From: Stigmatella aurantiaca DW4/3-1 | GTDB lineage: Bacteria > Myxococcota > Myxococcia > Myxococcales > Myxococcaceae | Length of the DNA: 64,000 bases | Direction of reading: 5' to 3' | Assembly: GCF_000165485.1 (NCBI RefSeq) | Contig: NC_014623.1 | Location: 7,024,893-7,088,892 of the forward strand | Part shown: positions 18,442-27,795 of the stretch, piece by piece | Layout of the letters: each line of letters starts with the position of its first letter | Position numbering within the stretch: position 1 is the first letter of the stretch | Made by a program: the position numbers and the translations under genes | The notes under the pieces: generated by a model | What the model was told of the DNA's origin: nothing | Database searches by the model: none | What the model saw: only the letters and a program-made list of their open reading frames with translations

Positions 18442-19344
18442 ATGAACATGATTTTCAATTCGAAGCGTCAGAGTGGTTTCAAGCACCTCGTAGCGTGGGG
18501 CCTGGGGACGTTGCTCGCCGCCTCGGGCTGTGGAGGCGAGGCCGGGCAGCCCAACGATGAGGTGGAGACGGTCACGCAGGAGGCCCAGACCCGGGCGGGC
18601 TGGGTCCAGATCTGGAGTGACGAGTTCAACGGCACCAGCGTGGACACGTCCAACTGGTCCTACGTGACCAACATCCACGTCAACAACGAGCAGCAGCAAT
18701 ACACGACATCGTCCCAGAACGTGTCGGTGAACAACGGCACCCTGAAGATCACCGCACGCCTCCAGTCCAACAACGGCTACCCCTTCACCTCGGGCCGTCT
18801 GGAGAGCGCCGGCAAGCGCCAGTTTGGCCACACCCGTATCGAGGCGCGCATCAAGCTGCCGGTCGGCGCGGGCCTCTGGCCAGCCTTCTGGCTGCTCGGC
18901 AATGACATCAACTCCGTGGGCTGGCCTGCGTGCGGTGAGCTCGACATCATGGAGAACGTGGGCTACAGCAACTGGGTCTCGGGTGCCCTGCATGGCCCTG
19001 GCTACTCCGGCAATACGCCCATCAACGGCCGCTTCTATCCCAACTCCTCGGTCAGCAACTTCCACGTGTATCGCGCCGAGTTCTCTCCCACGGACGTCAA
19101 GTGGTACATCGATGACGTGCTGGTGAAGACCACGCTCAAGTCGGAGGTCACGCGGTACGGCGCCTGGGTGTATGACAAGCCTTTCTACATCATCCTCAAC
19201 CTGGCGGTGGGCGGCAGCTATCCGCAGGGCCAGAACGGCGCGACCTCTCCTTACCCCGGCGTGCCTCAGTCCACCGTGGACCTCATCCGCAATACACCGC
19301 AGACGATGGAAGTCGACTGGGTGCGCGTCTATCAGTGGCGGTAG
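18442..19344 (+). CDS. Glycoside hydrolase family 16 lipoprotein (beta-glucanase-like)
   Basis: An endo-acting glycanase of family GH16, likely on beta-1,3- or mixed-linked glucans, secreted as a lipoprotein. After an N-terminal signal with lipobox (LLAASGC near residue 30) the catalytic domain runs from about residue 52 to the end: WSDEFNGTSVDTSNW, GAGLWPAFWLLG, the catalytic ELDIMEN (nucleophile Glu166, acid/base Glu171), then HVYRAEFSPTDVKWYIDD and MEVDWVRVYQW. All active residues are present, so it should be functional. GAGG precedes the ATG by 8 nt. The 200 nt upstream are AT-rich and probably hold the promoter. The exact glucan is inference. Confidence 0.93.
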   Translation: MNMIFNSKRQSGFKHLVAWGLGTLLAASGCGGEAGQPNDEVETVTQEAQTRAGWVQIWSDEFNGTSVDTSNWSYVTNIHVNNEQQQYTTSSQNVSVNNGTLKITARLQSNNGYPFTSGRLESAGKRQFGHTRIEARIKLPVGAGLWPAFWLLGNDINSVGWPACGELDIMENVGYSNWVSGALHGPGYSGNTPINGRFYPNSSVSNFHVYRAEFSPTDVKWYIDDVLVKTTLKSEVTRYGAWVYDKPFYIILNLAVGGSYPQGQNGATSPYPGVPQSTVDLIRNTPQTMEVDWVRVYQWR

Positions 19345-19491
19345 TCCGCAAGGACTCCCGGGCGGGCCGCGCTCCGGCCCGCCCCACTGCCAGACGACGG
19401 GGACTCACCCAGAGAGTGGCCACGTCGCGCTGGCATGCACTGCCTGAAACCGCTACATGGGCGCTTCCTCATCTCTCAAGGAGACGCGCGC

Positions 19492-19983
19492 ATGGCCAAG
19501 ATCACCCTGAAGGGCAACCCGGTTCAGACCGAAGGCAACCTCCCTCCCGTGGGGAGCCCGGCACCCGATGCCTCGCTCACCGGAATCGATCTTTCCGACA
19601 AGAAGCTCTCCTCGATTCCGGGCAAGCGCGTGCTCAACATCTTCCCGAGCATCGACACCGGTGTCTGCGCGACCTCGGTGCGCACGTTCAACAAGCGCGC
19701 GACCGAGAAGCCCGGCGTCACGGTGATCAACGTCTCGATGGACCTGCCGTTCGCGCTCAAGCGCTTCTGTGGCGCTGAGGGCATCGACAAAGCGCTGACC
19801 CTCTCAGGCTTCCGCAGCGACTTCGGCAAGCAGTACGGCGTGACCATCCAGGAGGGAGGCCTGACGGGCCTCTACTCCCGCGCGGTCGTCGTGCTCGACG
19901 AAGGCGGCAAGGTCCTCTACTCCGAGCAGGTCCCTGAAATCGGCCAGGAGCCGAACTACGACGCGGCCCTCGCGAAACTGTAG
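19492..19983 (+). CDS. tpx: Thiol peroxidase (atypical 2-Cys peroxiredoxin)
   Basis: Tpx reduces hydrogen peroxide and organic hydroperoxides using thioredoxin. The 163-residue sequence is full length, with the peroxidatic Cys59 in SIDTGVCATSV and the resolving Cys93 in RFCGAEGI, the spacing expected for Tpx. It begins MAKITLKGNPVQTEG as usual and has AAGGAG before the ATG. The gene is single; a short GC-rich repeat of 5 bp at 19995-20008 follows before the convergent remnant. Confidence 0.96.
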   Translation: MAKITLKGNPVQTEGNLPPVGSPAPDASLTGIDLSDKKLSSIPGKRVLNIFPSIDTGVCATSVRTFNKRATEKPGVTVINVSMDLPFALKRFCGAEGIDKALTLSGFRSDFGKQYGVTIQEGGLTGLYSRAVVVLDEGGKVLYSEQVPEIGQEPNYDAALAKL

Positions 19984-20016
19984 CGCGGACAGCCCCCGCT
20001 GACGCGGGCCCCCGCC

Positions 20017-20493
20017 TCAGACGAGCCCGAGCTTCTTCATCCGATCCTTGAGGGTGTTGAGCGCAATCCCCAGCTCATGGGCAGCCCGCGTCTTGTTGCC
20101 CTGGTGCTTCTCCAACACGGCCCGGAGCTCCGCCTCCGTCAGATCGCTGGGGCGCTTGCGCCCGGCCGATGCGCTCATCCCCCCGGATGCCGGCGGAGAA
20201 GCCGCAACCGAGGCGCCAAACCCAATCCTTCGCTGGAACAGGTACGCCTTCACTGCCTCCAGGGAGATCACCATCCGCGAGGAGCCCATGCCATCCATGG
20301 AGCGCGCTGCCACCTCACGGGCCACCACGGCTTTCACGGTGGCCTCCAGTTCGCGGATCTGCCCCGGCCAATCGGCCTGCTGCAAGTAAGCAAGCGCATC
20401 GCTGGTGAACTTGGCGTCGTACTGCTGCTCCGTCTTCAGGCGATGCAGGAAGTCCTCCACGAGGTTCGGGATATCGTCCCGCCGATCCTCCAA
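20017..20493 (-). pseudogene. C-terminal fragment of a sigma-54-dependent activator
   Basis: About 158 codons match the end of a sigma-54 enhancer-binding protein: LEDRRDDIPNLVEDFLHRL, DWPGQIRELEATVKAVV (the conserved WPGN/xxREL motif), a Pro/Ser-rich linker and a Fis-type helix-turn-helix LRAVLEKHQGNKTRAAHEL ending KKLGLV. The AAA+ core with Walker A, GAFTGA loop and Walker B is absent. Sequence upstream of LEDRR is unrelated in this frame, and exactly there an FHA domain fragment starts on the opposite strand. It therefore looks like a rearranged, non-functional gene. A short independently translated DNA-binding protein is a less likely alternative. Confidence 0.65.
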
Positions 20494-20649
20494 CCCGGCT
20501 GCTCGCTGTCGAGGGAGGAGCGATCGTGTCGGATGAGGGCTCAACGAACGGGACGTTCCTCAATGGCGAGCTCGTGGTCCGCCCCACGCTGATGACCGCA
20601 GACGATGAGCTGCGCGCTGGGCTTTATGTGCTGAGGGTGCAGCCCCTGA
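20490..20649 (+). pseudogene. FHA domain fragment, inverted relative to the sigma-54 fragment
   Basis: The plus strand reads LAVEGGAIVSDEGSTNGTFL, then NGELVVRP, DDELRAGLYVLRVQPL. This is the core of a forkhead-associated domain, with the signature GSTNGTFLNG that binds phosphothreonine. Sequence before and after is not FHA-like, so both ends are lost. FHA plus sigma-54 AAA+ is a common myxobacterial regulator architecture, and the two parts lie head to head here, which suggests an inversion inside one ancestral gene. Confidence 0.6.
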
Positions 20650-20773
20650 TGGGCAGTGCAAGCACGTTCTCTCCTCCAGTACGGGATGATCGCGCGCAGC
20701 TCATCGATCCGCCGCTGTCTGCCAAGGCCCGCCCGATCGCGGAGGGTCCACGCCCCAAGGAGCACCCCACTGA

Positions 20774-20923
20774 TCTTCAGATCTCTCAAAGGATTGCCGC
20801 CCCGGCGAGCTGTCGGAGATCAACCCTCGGCTGCGCGTGCTCTCCGAGCAGCGTCACCGGGAGCTTGAGTTCGCCTGGGAGTACATCCAACGGCTATTCA
20901 GCAAGGCTCGAGACGCAGCCTGA
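20774..20923 (+). other. Coding-like 3' tail of unknown gene
   Basis: A plus-strand frame open from 20774 to a stop at 20921-20923 reads ELSEINPRLRVLSEQRHREL followed by EFAWEYIQRLFSKARDAA. The composition and amphipathic pattern look like a helical protein C-terminus. No start codon or ribosome site is seen and an in-frame stop precedes it, so it is probably another broken piece. Confidence 0.35.
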
Positions 20924-20929
20924 TTTGAA

Positions 20930-21883
20930 TCAGACGATAAACCGGACGACTTCGATGCCCTTCTCCGTGCCCACGGCGAAGCGGTGGCCGGCCGGATCCA
21001 GCGCGAGGGGAGGAAGAGGCGGAAGGTGACGGATGATACTGCCACACTGAAGGCCCGTGGCGAGGTCAGACCAGCGCTCCACGACGTGTCCCGTCGACAG
21101 GTCGATGAGCGTGGGGTGCTCGAAGAAATGAACCACGTGCCCCCCCATCACCATCATCGTGCCCACCGCCTGCTCGAACGGGACCTCGGACAGAAGGCGG
21201 CGCTCCGTCAGTGAATACAGCCCCAGCGCCTCCGGCTCGGAGCCGCTCAGCACCAGCGTGTCGCCTTCGCCGAAGGCGGCGGAGTGAAGTTCCATTCCCC
21301 ACTCGCCAGTCTCGAGCAACCCCTTGTCGTCCAGAGACTCGGGCTGCTCAAGCGCGCGGGAAACATCGAAGACGCGCACGCTGTCGATCGGGTGCCAGAT
21401 CCATCCCGCGCTGAGCAGATAGCGGCCGTCTCCGCGAAACTGAAGGCGCGAGTGGAAGAAGTCCGGGGACTGGCTCGTGCGCTGAGTCAGTCGCTGGCCG
21501 GTTTCGATGTCCTCGATCTCGAGGCGGCAGTAGTCGTCGGGACAGTGGGCCAAGATCGTACGGCCACTCGGAAAGGTGTGGAGCGCGATGGGATATTCGT
21601 AGGCGGTGGCGTGGTAGAAGCTGCGGTTGATCTCTCGCAGCACCTTCCCTTCTTTCAGCACCAGCCCCTTCGTCCCCAGCACCTCGTAGAGGACGGCATA
21701 GCGCCCATCGGGAGACATCACCGCGCGATCGAAGCGGTAGGCATATCGGACCGGTGGATCGCAGAAATGTCCATCGAGCGAGTGGACGGCGCATCCGGAG
21801 ACCCAGTCCACGAGGGAATCCCCGGACCAACAGAGTGAGCGGGGAGGACGGGGTGTCGGGAGGAAAATGCGTTCAGTTTTCAT
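20930..21883 (-). CDS. WD40/beta-propeller-like protein
   Basis: A 317-residue soluble protein without signal peptide, built from repeated strands of the propeller type: SPDGRYAVLYEV, LQFRGDGRYLLSAGW, AFGEGDTLVLSGS and DPAGHRFAVGTEKGIEVV. No enzymatic motif is seen. The start MKTERIFLPTPRPPRSLCW at 21883 was chosen because codons further upstream overlap an unlikely region. Similar proteins of this start are found as orphans in many large genomes; function is unknown. It is divergent from the O-methyltransferase. Confidence 0.75.
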   Translation of the reverse strand: MKTERIFLPTPRPPRSLCWSGDSLVDWVSGCAVHSLDGHFCDPPVRYAYRFDRAVMSPDGRYAVLYEVLGTKGLVLKEGKVLREINRSFYHATAYEYPIALHTFPSGRTILAHCPDDYCRLEIEDIETGQRLTQRTSQSPDFFHSRLQFRGDGRYLLSAGWIWHPIDSVRVFDVSRALEQPESLDDKGLLETGEWGMELHSAAFGEGDTLVLSGSEPEALGLYSLTERRLLSEVPFEQAVGTMMVMGGHVVHFFEHPTLIDLSTGHVVERWSDLATGLQCGSIIRHLPPLPPLALDPAGHRFAVGTEKGIEVVRFIV

Positions 21884-22044
21884 GGGCTTCGTGCGTTTTC
21901 GCGAAACCGGCGGACCGGCTTCGGGGTTCGCCGCCCGAGGACGCTCCCATGGCAGGGCTCCTGACATTTTCAGCTCGCACTGACGCGGCCCTGAGACCGC
22001 ATGCGTTCCTGCCTCCCGCCCCGGAGGCCGTTACATCCCTGGGC

Positions 22045-23088
22045 ATGAGCCCCACTCCCGTCCAGAACGTCTCTCCTCAACAGCAAATGCTCGAATTCAT
22101 CACGAGCGCCTGGAAAACCCAGTTGGTCGCCACCGTCGCCCGGTTGGGGCTGGCGGACGCCCTGGCCGGGGGCGCTCGCTCGAGCGACGCACTTGCACAC
22201 GAGGTCAAGGCCCATCCCGATGGCCTCTACCGCCTGCTGCGCGGAGGCGTGGCCATCGGCCTCTTCGAGGAAAAGCCCCCTCGCACGTTCTCGCTCACCC
22301 CCCTGGGCGCCTGCCTCCGCTCCTCCGGGCCCGGCGCGATGGCGGACTTGGCCATCTCTCAGGCCGACCGGTCGCATTGGCTCCCCTGGGGCCAGCTTCA
22401 CGAGGCGGTCCGCACGGGCCTCCCGACGACGCGGCAAGTGCTGGGCGCCGATATCTGGGAGCACTTCGCGAAACACCCCGAAGAGGCCACGTTCTTCGCC
22501 CGGGCCATGGGCGCCTTCAGTGCCCCTTTGGCCAGTGACGTGGTGCGTGCCCATGACTTCTCGCGTTATGCCCGCGTGGCAGATGTAGGTGGAAGTCAGG
22601 GAATCCTCCTGGCGGCGGTGCTCCGCGCGTTCCCCGGCTGTCGAGGCGTCCTCTTTGATCTGCCCCACGTCATCGAAGGGGCCCGCGAGCACCTGAAGGC
22701 GGAGGGCCTGGCCGATAGGACAGAGGTGGTGGGAGGCAGCTTTTTCGAGCCAGTCCTCCCAGCGGCCGACGCCTATCTGCTCAAGAACATCCTCCATGAC
22801 TGGGACGATGCGAGCAGCATCGCCCTCTTGACCCAGATCCGCCGGGCCGCACCGGCGGGGGCCCGGCTGCTCGTGGTGGAGGCACTCATTCCAGAGGATG
22901 GCAGCCCCTCGAGCACCGCCCTCCTGGACTTGAACATGCTCGTCCTGGTCGGGGGGCGCGAGCGCACTGCCAGCGAGTTCAAGGCATTGCTCGCCAGCGC
23001 CGGCTGGGCGTTGGAGCGCATCACGCCCGCGGGGTCCCTCGTCAGCGTCATCGAGGCGCGTCAGCACTTGAGCGATAATCGAGGGTGA
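22045..23088 (+). CDS. SAM-dependent O-methyltransferase (plant-type OMT/AcSMT fold)
   Basis: A 347-residue small-molecule methyltransferase. An N-terminal winged-helix dimerisation domain (WKTQLVATVARLGLADAL, LYRLLRGGVAIGLFEEK) is followed by the catalytic Rossmann domain. There ADVGGSQGILLAAVL is the SAM motif, LFDLPHVIEGAREHL the adenosine-side strand, and LLKNILHDWDDASSIALL holds the catalytic His-Asp pair (HDWDD) of this family. Such enzymes methylate hydroxyls of aromatic or polyketide metabolites. No biosynthetic cluster lies beside it, so the substrate is open. ATG 22045 (MSPTPVQNVS) fits the family start better than the upstream one. Confidence 0.88.
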   Translation: MSPTPVQNVSPQQQMLEFITSAWKTQLVATVARLGLADALAGGARSSDALAHEVKAHPDGLYRLLRGGVAIGLFEEKPPRTFSLTPLGACLRSSGPGAMADLAISQADRSHWLPWGQLHEAVRTGLPTTRQVLGADIWEHFAKHPEEATFFARAMGAFSAPLASDVVRAHDFSRYARVADVGGSQGILLAAVLRAFPGCRGVLFDLPHVIEGAREHLKAEGLADRTEVVGGSFFEPVLPAADAYLLKNILHDWDDASSIALLTQIRRAAPAGARLLVVEALIPEDGSPSSTALLDLNMLVLVGGRERTASEFKALLASAGWALERITPAGSLVSVIEARQHLSDNRG

Positions 23089-23107
23089 CCGTGAAAGACG
23101 TGACGCC

Positions 23108-24805
23108 ATGACGATCAATCGACCCAACCGGAAATCCCAAGGTGTCCCCCCCCAGCAACCCGTGGAAACGAAGTCCGGGGACAGCCCCACCCCCCAGAGC
23201 ACCCTGCCGACTCCGGAAGCCCAGCCCCTTCTCCCCTCCCAGGCAGACACATTCCAGCCCACGGCGCTCGAGCCACAGCAGGCCCTGTCCCTCCCCTCGA
23301 CCCCCAGCGCCCCCCAGCAGGTGGACCCGAATGGCCGGGCAGAGGATGCGAGGACGGGCGCCGAGGCCGCCGCGCGTCTGCTCGTGCCGGACAACTACCC
23401 CACCGCGGAGTGGGAGAGCATCCGGGGAAGCGACTTCCTGAGCACGGTGGCACAGCACCAGGACGATCCTGCCTTCCTGGCGGACCTGTACAAGGCGCTG
23501 GGCCCGGCCAACACGGCCAAGATGCTGGAGAATGCGGAGCGGGCCGCGACAACACGCGAGGAACTCGACACGGCAGCGCGCAGCCTTGGGACAGCCTTCG
23601 CCTCGGGCCAGTTCTCCGTGGCCGAACAGCGAATGTTCGGTGAGCAGGCGGCGCGCGACGTCAGCACCGCGCTCTCGGTCGCGCAGGTGCTGGGCTCCCC
23701 CGCCTCGGCGCCTGGGGTGGACGAGATGCGGCGCGGCTTTTTGGACGTGGCGATGAAACCGGGCAAAGCGCTGGGCACCGGACGTGAAGCGGGCAAGTGG
23801 GCCCGCGCCGCGGGCGAGGCCCTCGCTGGGGACACGAGCGGGCGCGCCATGCGGGAGTACGTCGGCCGCATGACGGAGGGCGAGCGCACGGGCTTCTTCG
23901 AGAAGGGCATCCGGCAGGGCCCATCCTGGGGGGATCGATCTCTGGAGATGCCCTACAACGGGCTGGAAGAGGTGATGCGCCAGGCCAGCCTGGAGGGCTT
24001 GCTGCCAGCGAGCCTCGAGCCGCTCCGCGTGCCCAACGACGCCGAGCTGATCGGCCGGCTCAACGCGCTCCGCGGCGAGAAGCTGACCCCAGAGCAGGAG
24101 GCCGACATCCGCGACCTGTCCTCCCCGGAGGAGCGGCGGATGTTCCTCGCCACCGTGAGGCAACTCGAGGCCGTGAAGGCGGGCTCACTCACACCCTCTC
24201 AGTACATGACGAACGTCATGCAGGCCGCGGCGGACATCGCCGGCACCGACGGAAAGCAGTTCGCCCACCTGGTGCACTTCGCCTTCAACGAACCGTTGAA
24301 CACGTATGTCAACGAGCGCGTCCGCGGAATACTCGGCGGGGGCAACATCCCGGCAGGCTCTCTCCTGGAGACGACCTTCAAGGAACTGGATGGTGACCGC
24401 AACAGCGCGAAAGGCGGCTTCAACCCGAACATCACCGACACCGACCCGAGCAGCACCGTCACCCACCACTTCGCGGAGTTCCTCGCCGTCGGCAGTTCGA
24501 CCACCTTCAACGTGTCCCCACTGGATGCGTTTGACAACCCAGCCGTCGAACACATCGACGACAAGACGATCAACCCGGGCGATGTGCGCAGCGGTTACTT
24601 CGGCGTGATGCTCGGCAACGCGCTGAAGGGAGGAAAAGTCACCCCTCAACAAGCGGTGGACCTCTACCGCTGGGCCTACACCCAACCGCCCTCGACGATG
24701 CAGCCACCGCCCTGGGGCACCCAGGACACGGGCACCTACCTGGATCCAAGCAAGGATTACGACATCACCCAATGGATGCAGATGTATGCAGAGGCGGCCC
24801 AGTAG
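23108..24805 (+). CDS. Large hypothetical protein with Pro/Gln-rich N-terminus
   Basis: A 565-residue protein that I cannot place. Residues 1-85 are low complexity (SQGVPPQQPVETK, STLPTPEAQPLLPSQ), reminiscent of secreted or effector-like proteins of myxobacteria, but there is no signal peptide. The rest is mostly helical (ATTREELDTAARSLGTAFAS, LTPEQEADIRDLSSPEERRM) with a C-terminal part rich in Asn/Thr and aromatic residues (GGFNPNITDTDPSSTVTHHF, DLYRWAYTQPP). An HHF motif near residue 451 is not part of a recognisable metal site. It follows the methyltransferase by 20 nt and could be co-transcribed; it is convergent with the TonB receptor. Confidence 0.7.
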   Translation: MTINRPNRKSQGVPPQQPVETKSGDSPTPQSTLPTPEAQPLLPSQADTFQPTALEPQQALSLPSTPSAPQQVDPNGRAEDARTGAEAAARLLVPDNYPTAEWESIRGSDFLSTVAQHQDDPAFLADLYKALGPANTAKMLENAERAATTREELDTAARSLGTAFASGQFSVAEQRMFGEQAARDVSTALSVAQVLGSPASAPGVDEMRRGFLDVAMKPGKALGTGREAGKWARAAGEALAGDTSGRAMREYVGRMTEGERTGFFEKGIRQGPSWGDRSLEMPYNGLEEVMRQASLEGLLPASLEPLRVPNDAELIGRLNALRGEKLTPEQEADIRDLSSPEERRMFLATVRQLEAVKAGSLTPSQYMTNVMQAAADIAGTDGKQFAHLVHFAFNEPLNTYVNERVRGILGGGNIPAGSLLETTFKELDGDRNSAKGGFNPNITDTDPSSTVTHHFAEFLAVGSSTTFNVSPLDAFDNPAVEHIDDKTINPGDVRSGYFGVMLGNALKGGKVTPQQAVDLYRWAYTQPPSTMQPPPWGTQDTGTYLDPSKDYDITQWMQMYAEAAQ

Positions 24806-24816
24806 CCCGCCTCCTT

Positions 24817-27795
24817 TTAGAAGCTGTAGCCCATACCGAACTGGAAGCTGCGGGGCGGCCCCACCAGGACCGTGGGCATCCCGAACTTCGGGTTCGCAGG
24901 CTCTGCCTCCGGTGGAAGGAACCCGTCGTATCCGCCGTAGTTCTTGGCGTTGAAGAGATTGAAGCACTCGGCGAAGGCGTTGAGCCGGTGGGCCTTGGAG
25001 ATCGTGAAGCTTTTCGCCAACCGGACATCCACCTGGCTGAACTCGATGAAGCCTTCCGCCCGGCCGCCATTGGTCCGAAGCACGAACTCGGTGGGACCAA
25101 AGCCCTTGGACGCATCCGAGATGGTGTAGGGCAAGCCGGTTCCCAGGGTGATGAGGGTGGACAGCTTGAACTCCAGCGGCAGCCCCACGATGCCGGAGAG
25201 CACGAGCCGATGGCGCTCGTCGGTGGCAGTGGGCGTGAGGGGGCTGTCCTTGACGGTCGGGTAGTCGAAGTTGAAAGTCCCCCCCCGCTCCTTGGCGACG
25301 CCAAAGGTGTAGGCCAGGGACGCTCCCCACTCGATGCCCGCCCCTGAGAGCTCGCTCGAATAGGGCTTCTCCGCCGAAACCTGCACACTGCTGTAAACGG
25401 AGGTCCGGTCGTCCACCGAGATGAGGACACTGCCGAAGCCGCCCGGCGTGGGAATGAAGTCGCGGGTGCCTGTCGACCTGCGGTTGGCGGGATAGAAGCC
25501 GATGCCATTCTTGCTACGGATGTGCGTGAGCGTCACCGAGGAATTGACCGGTCCAACCCGTTGCCGGGCGCCAGCGCTGAACTGATCGCTGAACTGCGGC
25601 CGGGTGTCGTTCTCGAGCAGGTAGATCTCCGGGGCGGGGGCCACGCCGCTGTCGATCAACGCGTCGAGCCCCTGCTGGCTCAGATACTCGGGCCGCCAGG
25701 CGATGGTCTGCTGCCCTCCGCGCGGCGCGCCATCCGCCGAGAACTGGAACGTGCGAACCTGGTAACGAAGACGAAGCCGCTCGTCCACGCCGGTGTTGAA
25801 CAAGGTGCGATCGTAGTAACGCCCAGCCCCGGCGACCAGGACCGTATGGCCGTTGCCCATCACATCGAAGGCCACGCCGAGCCGCGGCTGCACCGCTCCC
25901 AGGAAGACGGGGCGCTGCTTGCCATTGGTCAGATAGTTCTCGACGGGGAAGAAGTCCGGCCCATTCGTCTGCGCGACGATGCCAGCGAGTTCCTCCACCG
26001 CCGCGCGGACATCGTCGGGGGTCACGTAGTCGTTGTTCAGCGGATTGGTCTCGACATCCCACCGGAGGCCCACGTTCAGCGTCAGCTTCTTCGCGATCTC
26101 CCAATCGTCCTGCACGTACACGCCCACTTGCGTGTTGTTGGACGCCGCCTTCGGATCGCCCACGCCATAAGAGGCTTCGGCCGGGAAGTCGTAGCTGAGG
26201 CCTTCGTCGGCCTCCTCGCGGTAACGGAACACCGGGTTCCCGTAGAGCGTGCGCTCGACCTCGTACCGCTGGAAGGAGAGCTTGGCGCCGGTCTTCACCA
26301 CGTGCTGGCCGGCCCAGTCGAAGTCCGCGAACGTCACGTCATCGCGCAACGTGAACGCCTGCTGGCGGATGTCCTGACTGGTATCTCGGCCGCCAATCCG
26401 GATGACCCCCGTGTAGTCCCGTCCGACGGTGTCAGGGGTCGCAGCGGTCGGGTTGAACCGCGAGTTGAGGTACTGGAACGTGGCCTCGTTCGTCAGTGAG
26501 CCCAGCCGCAGTTGATGCCTCGCCGAGGTGGTGACCACATCGTTTCGCACGTCCTCGGCGCTCTCGACGCTCACCAACCCACCGAAGCTGCGGATGTCGG
26601 TTTCCTTCCTCAGGCTGGCGCTGAGATCCACGGTTTGGTTGTCCGCCGGTCTCCAGGTCAGCTTCGCGAAGCCGAGGTGCTCACGGAAGGGGCTCTTGAA
26701 GCTGCCTTGGAACTCGCCGAACCGGCTCAGGTTCTCCTCCGTCGGATTGCCGATCGTCACCGGGTTCGAGCGATCCTGCAGGTTCCCCTCATAGGTCACG
26801 AAGAAGTGCAGCTTGTCCTTCACCACGGGGCCCCCGATCGCCGCCCCGAACTGAGAGCGCAACAACTCGGGCCGATCCAGCTCGCCACGCATCACGGCGA
26901 ACTCATCGCGGGCCATCAGCGCCTGGTTCTGAAAGGTCAGGAAGAGATCGCCATGGAAGTCGTTGCTGCCCGAGCGCGTGCTCGCCGAGATGATCGCGCT
27001 GTTGGCCTGCTCGTACTCGGCCTTGTAGTTCTGGCTGATCACGCGGAACCCGCTGACCGCAAGCTGCGGGAAGGGGTTTCCCCGGCTCGCGTCCTGACCG
27101 ACCAACCCGCCTTCAATGACGTTGTTCTTGAGACTCACACCATCCACGAACACGTTGGTGCTGCGCGCCTCGAGCGCACCCGACGAGAAGTTCTTGTTGA
27201 ACTCATCGTTGGAGACGCGAACGCCGGGCGCGAGGGCCGCGAAGTTGAGAAAGTTGCGGTTGCTCTGGGGCAGGTTCTCGATCTCTTCGCGGCTGACGTT
27301 GGTGGCGACCTCGGAGGTCGTGCTCTCGGGGGTCTTTCCCTGGACGACCAGGGTCTCGCCTTGGCCGAGATCGAGCGCCTCTTCCTCTTCAAGGTTGATG
27401 TTCAGGTCCACCGTCTGGCCGACCTGTGCGACGACCTTCCGGTAAACCTCTTTCCCGCCAGGCTGGGTGACGGTGAGCACATACTCGCCGGGCTCCAGGC
27501 CCGTCAGAAGGAAAGAGCCGTCCGCGCGCGCGATCCCCTTCGTCGAGAAGCCGCTGTGGGTGTTCACCGCGAGCACGGTGACGCTGGAGGCCGCCGGCCC
27601 ACTGACCGCGCGGAGGCTGATCCGGATGGTCGCTGTCGTCTTCTGCGCGAGTGCTGGCTCGGCCGTGAGCAGGAGGACGAGTCCCAACGCACTCCCGACG
27701 CACATGGCTCGCGACAACAACACAATGAAGACACGGGCCTTGCGAGCCATGTCCTTGATGCCGCCCCCTGCTCCGTCTCGCGCGATTCCAGTCAT
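24817..27795 (-). CDS. TonB-dependent receptor with N-terminal carboxypeptidase-regulatory-like domain
   Basis: A roughly 992-residue outer-membrane receptor. After a signal peptide ending AEPALAQ comes a CarboxypepD-type beta domain (about residues 55-140: GIARADGSFLLTGLEPGEY), then a plug domain (TNVSREEIENLPQSNRNFLN, VFVDGVSLKNNVIEGG) and a beta-barrel with repeated aromatic strands to the terminal GMGYSF, the C-terminal Phe expected for BAM insertion. It belongs to the large OmpA-like/SusC-like transporter type often used for glycan, siderophore or peptide uptake. Two starts, 27795 and 27750, are possible; the first has AGGAT nearby. No ligand-binding partner is next to it except the lipoprotein upstream. 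Confidence 0.88.
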   Translation of the reverse strand: MTGIARDGAGGGIKDMARKARVFIVLLSRAMCVGSALGLVLLLTAEPALAQKTTATIRISLRAVSGPAASSVTVLAVNTHSGFSTKGIARADGSFLLTGLEPGEYVLTVTQPGGKEVYRKVVAQVGQTVDLNINLEEEEALDLGQGETLVVQGKTPESTTSEVATNVSREEIENLPQSNRNFLNFAALAPGVRVSNDEFNKNFSSGALEARSTNVFVDGVSLKNNVIEGGLVGQDASRGNPFPQLAVSGFRVISQNYKAEYEQANSAIISASTRSGSNDFHGDLFLTFQNQALMARDEFAVMRGELDRPELLRSQFGAAIGGPVVKDKLHFFVTYEGNLQDRSNPVTIGNPTEENLSRFGEFQGSFKSPFREHLGFAKLTWRPADNQTVDLSASLRKETDIRSFGGLVSVESAEDVRNDVVTTSARHQLRLGSLTNEATFQYLNSRFNPTAATPDTVGRDYTGVIRIGGRDTSQDIRQQAFTLRDDVTFADFDWAGQHVVKTGAKLSFQRYEVERTLYGNPVFRYREEADEGLSYDFPAEASYGVGDPKAASNNTQVGVYVQDDWEIAKKLTLNVGLRWDVETNPLNNDYVTPDDVRAAVEELAGIVAQTNGPDFFPVENYLTNGKQRPVFLGAVQPRLGVAFDVMGNGHTVLVAGAGRYYDRTLFNTGVDERLRLRYQVRTFQFSADGAPRGGQQTIAWRPEYLSQQGLDALIDSGVAPAPEIYLLENDTRPQFSDQFSAGARQRVGPVNSSVTLTHIRSKNGIGFYPANRRSTGTRDFIPTPGGFGSVLISVDDRTSVYSSVQVSAEKPYSSELSGAGIEWGASLAYTFGVAKERGGTFNFDYPTVKDSPLTPTATDERHRLVLSGIVGLPLEFKLSTLITLGTGLPYTISDASKGFGPTEFVLRTNGGRAEGFIEFSQVDVRLAKSFTISKAHRLNAFAECFNLFNAKNYGGYDGFLPPEAEPANPKFGMPTVLVGPPRSFQFGMGYSF

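Noticed and set aside
19995-20008. CCCGC/GCGGG repeat after tpx as terminator
   Set aside because: Stem only 5 bp with loop TGAC and no T run; alternative pairing is equally good.
20017-20544. A full-length short regulator starting at 20544
   Set aside because: The first 17 residues are unrelated to the family and coincide with the FHA frame on the other strand; AAA+ core missing.
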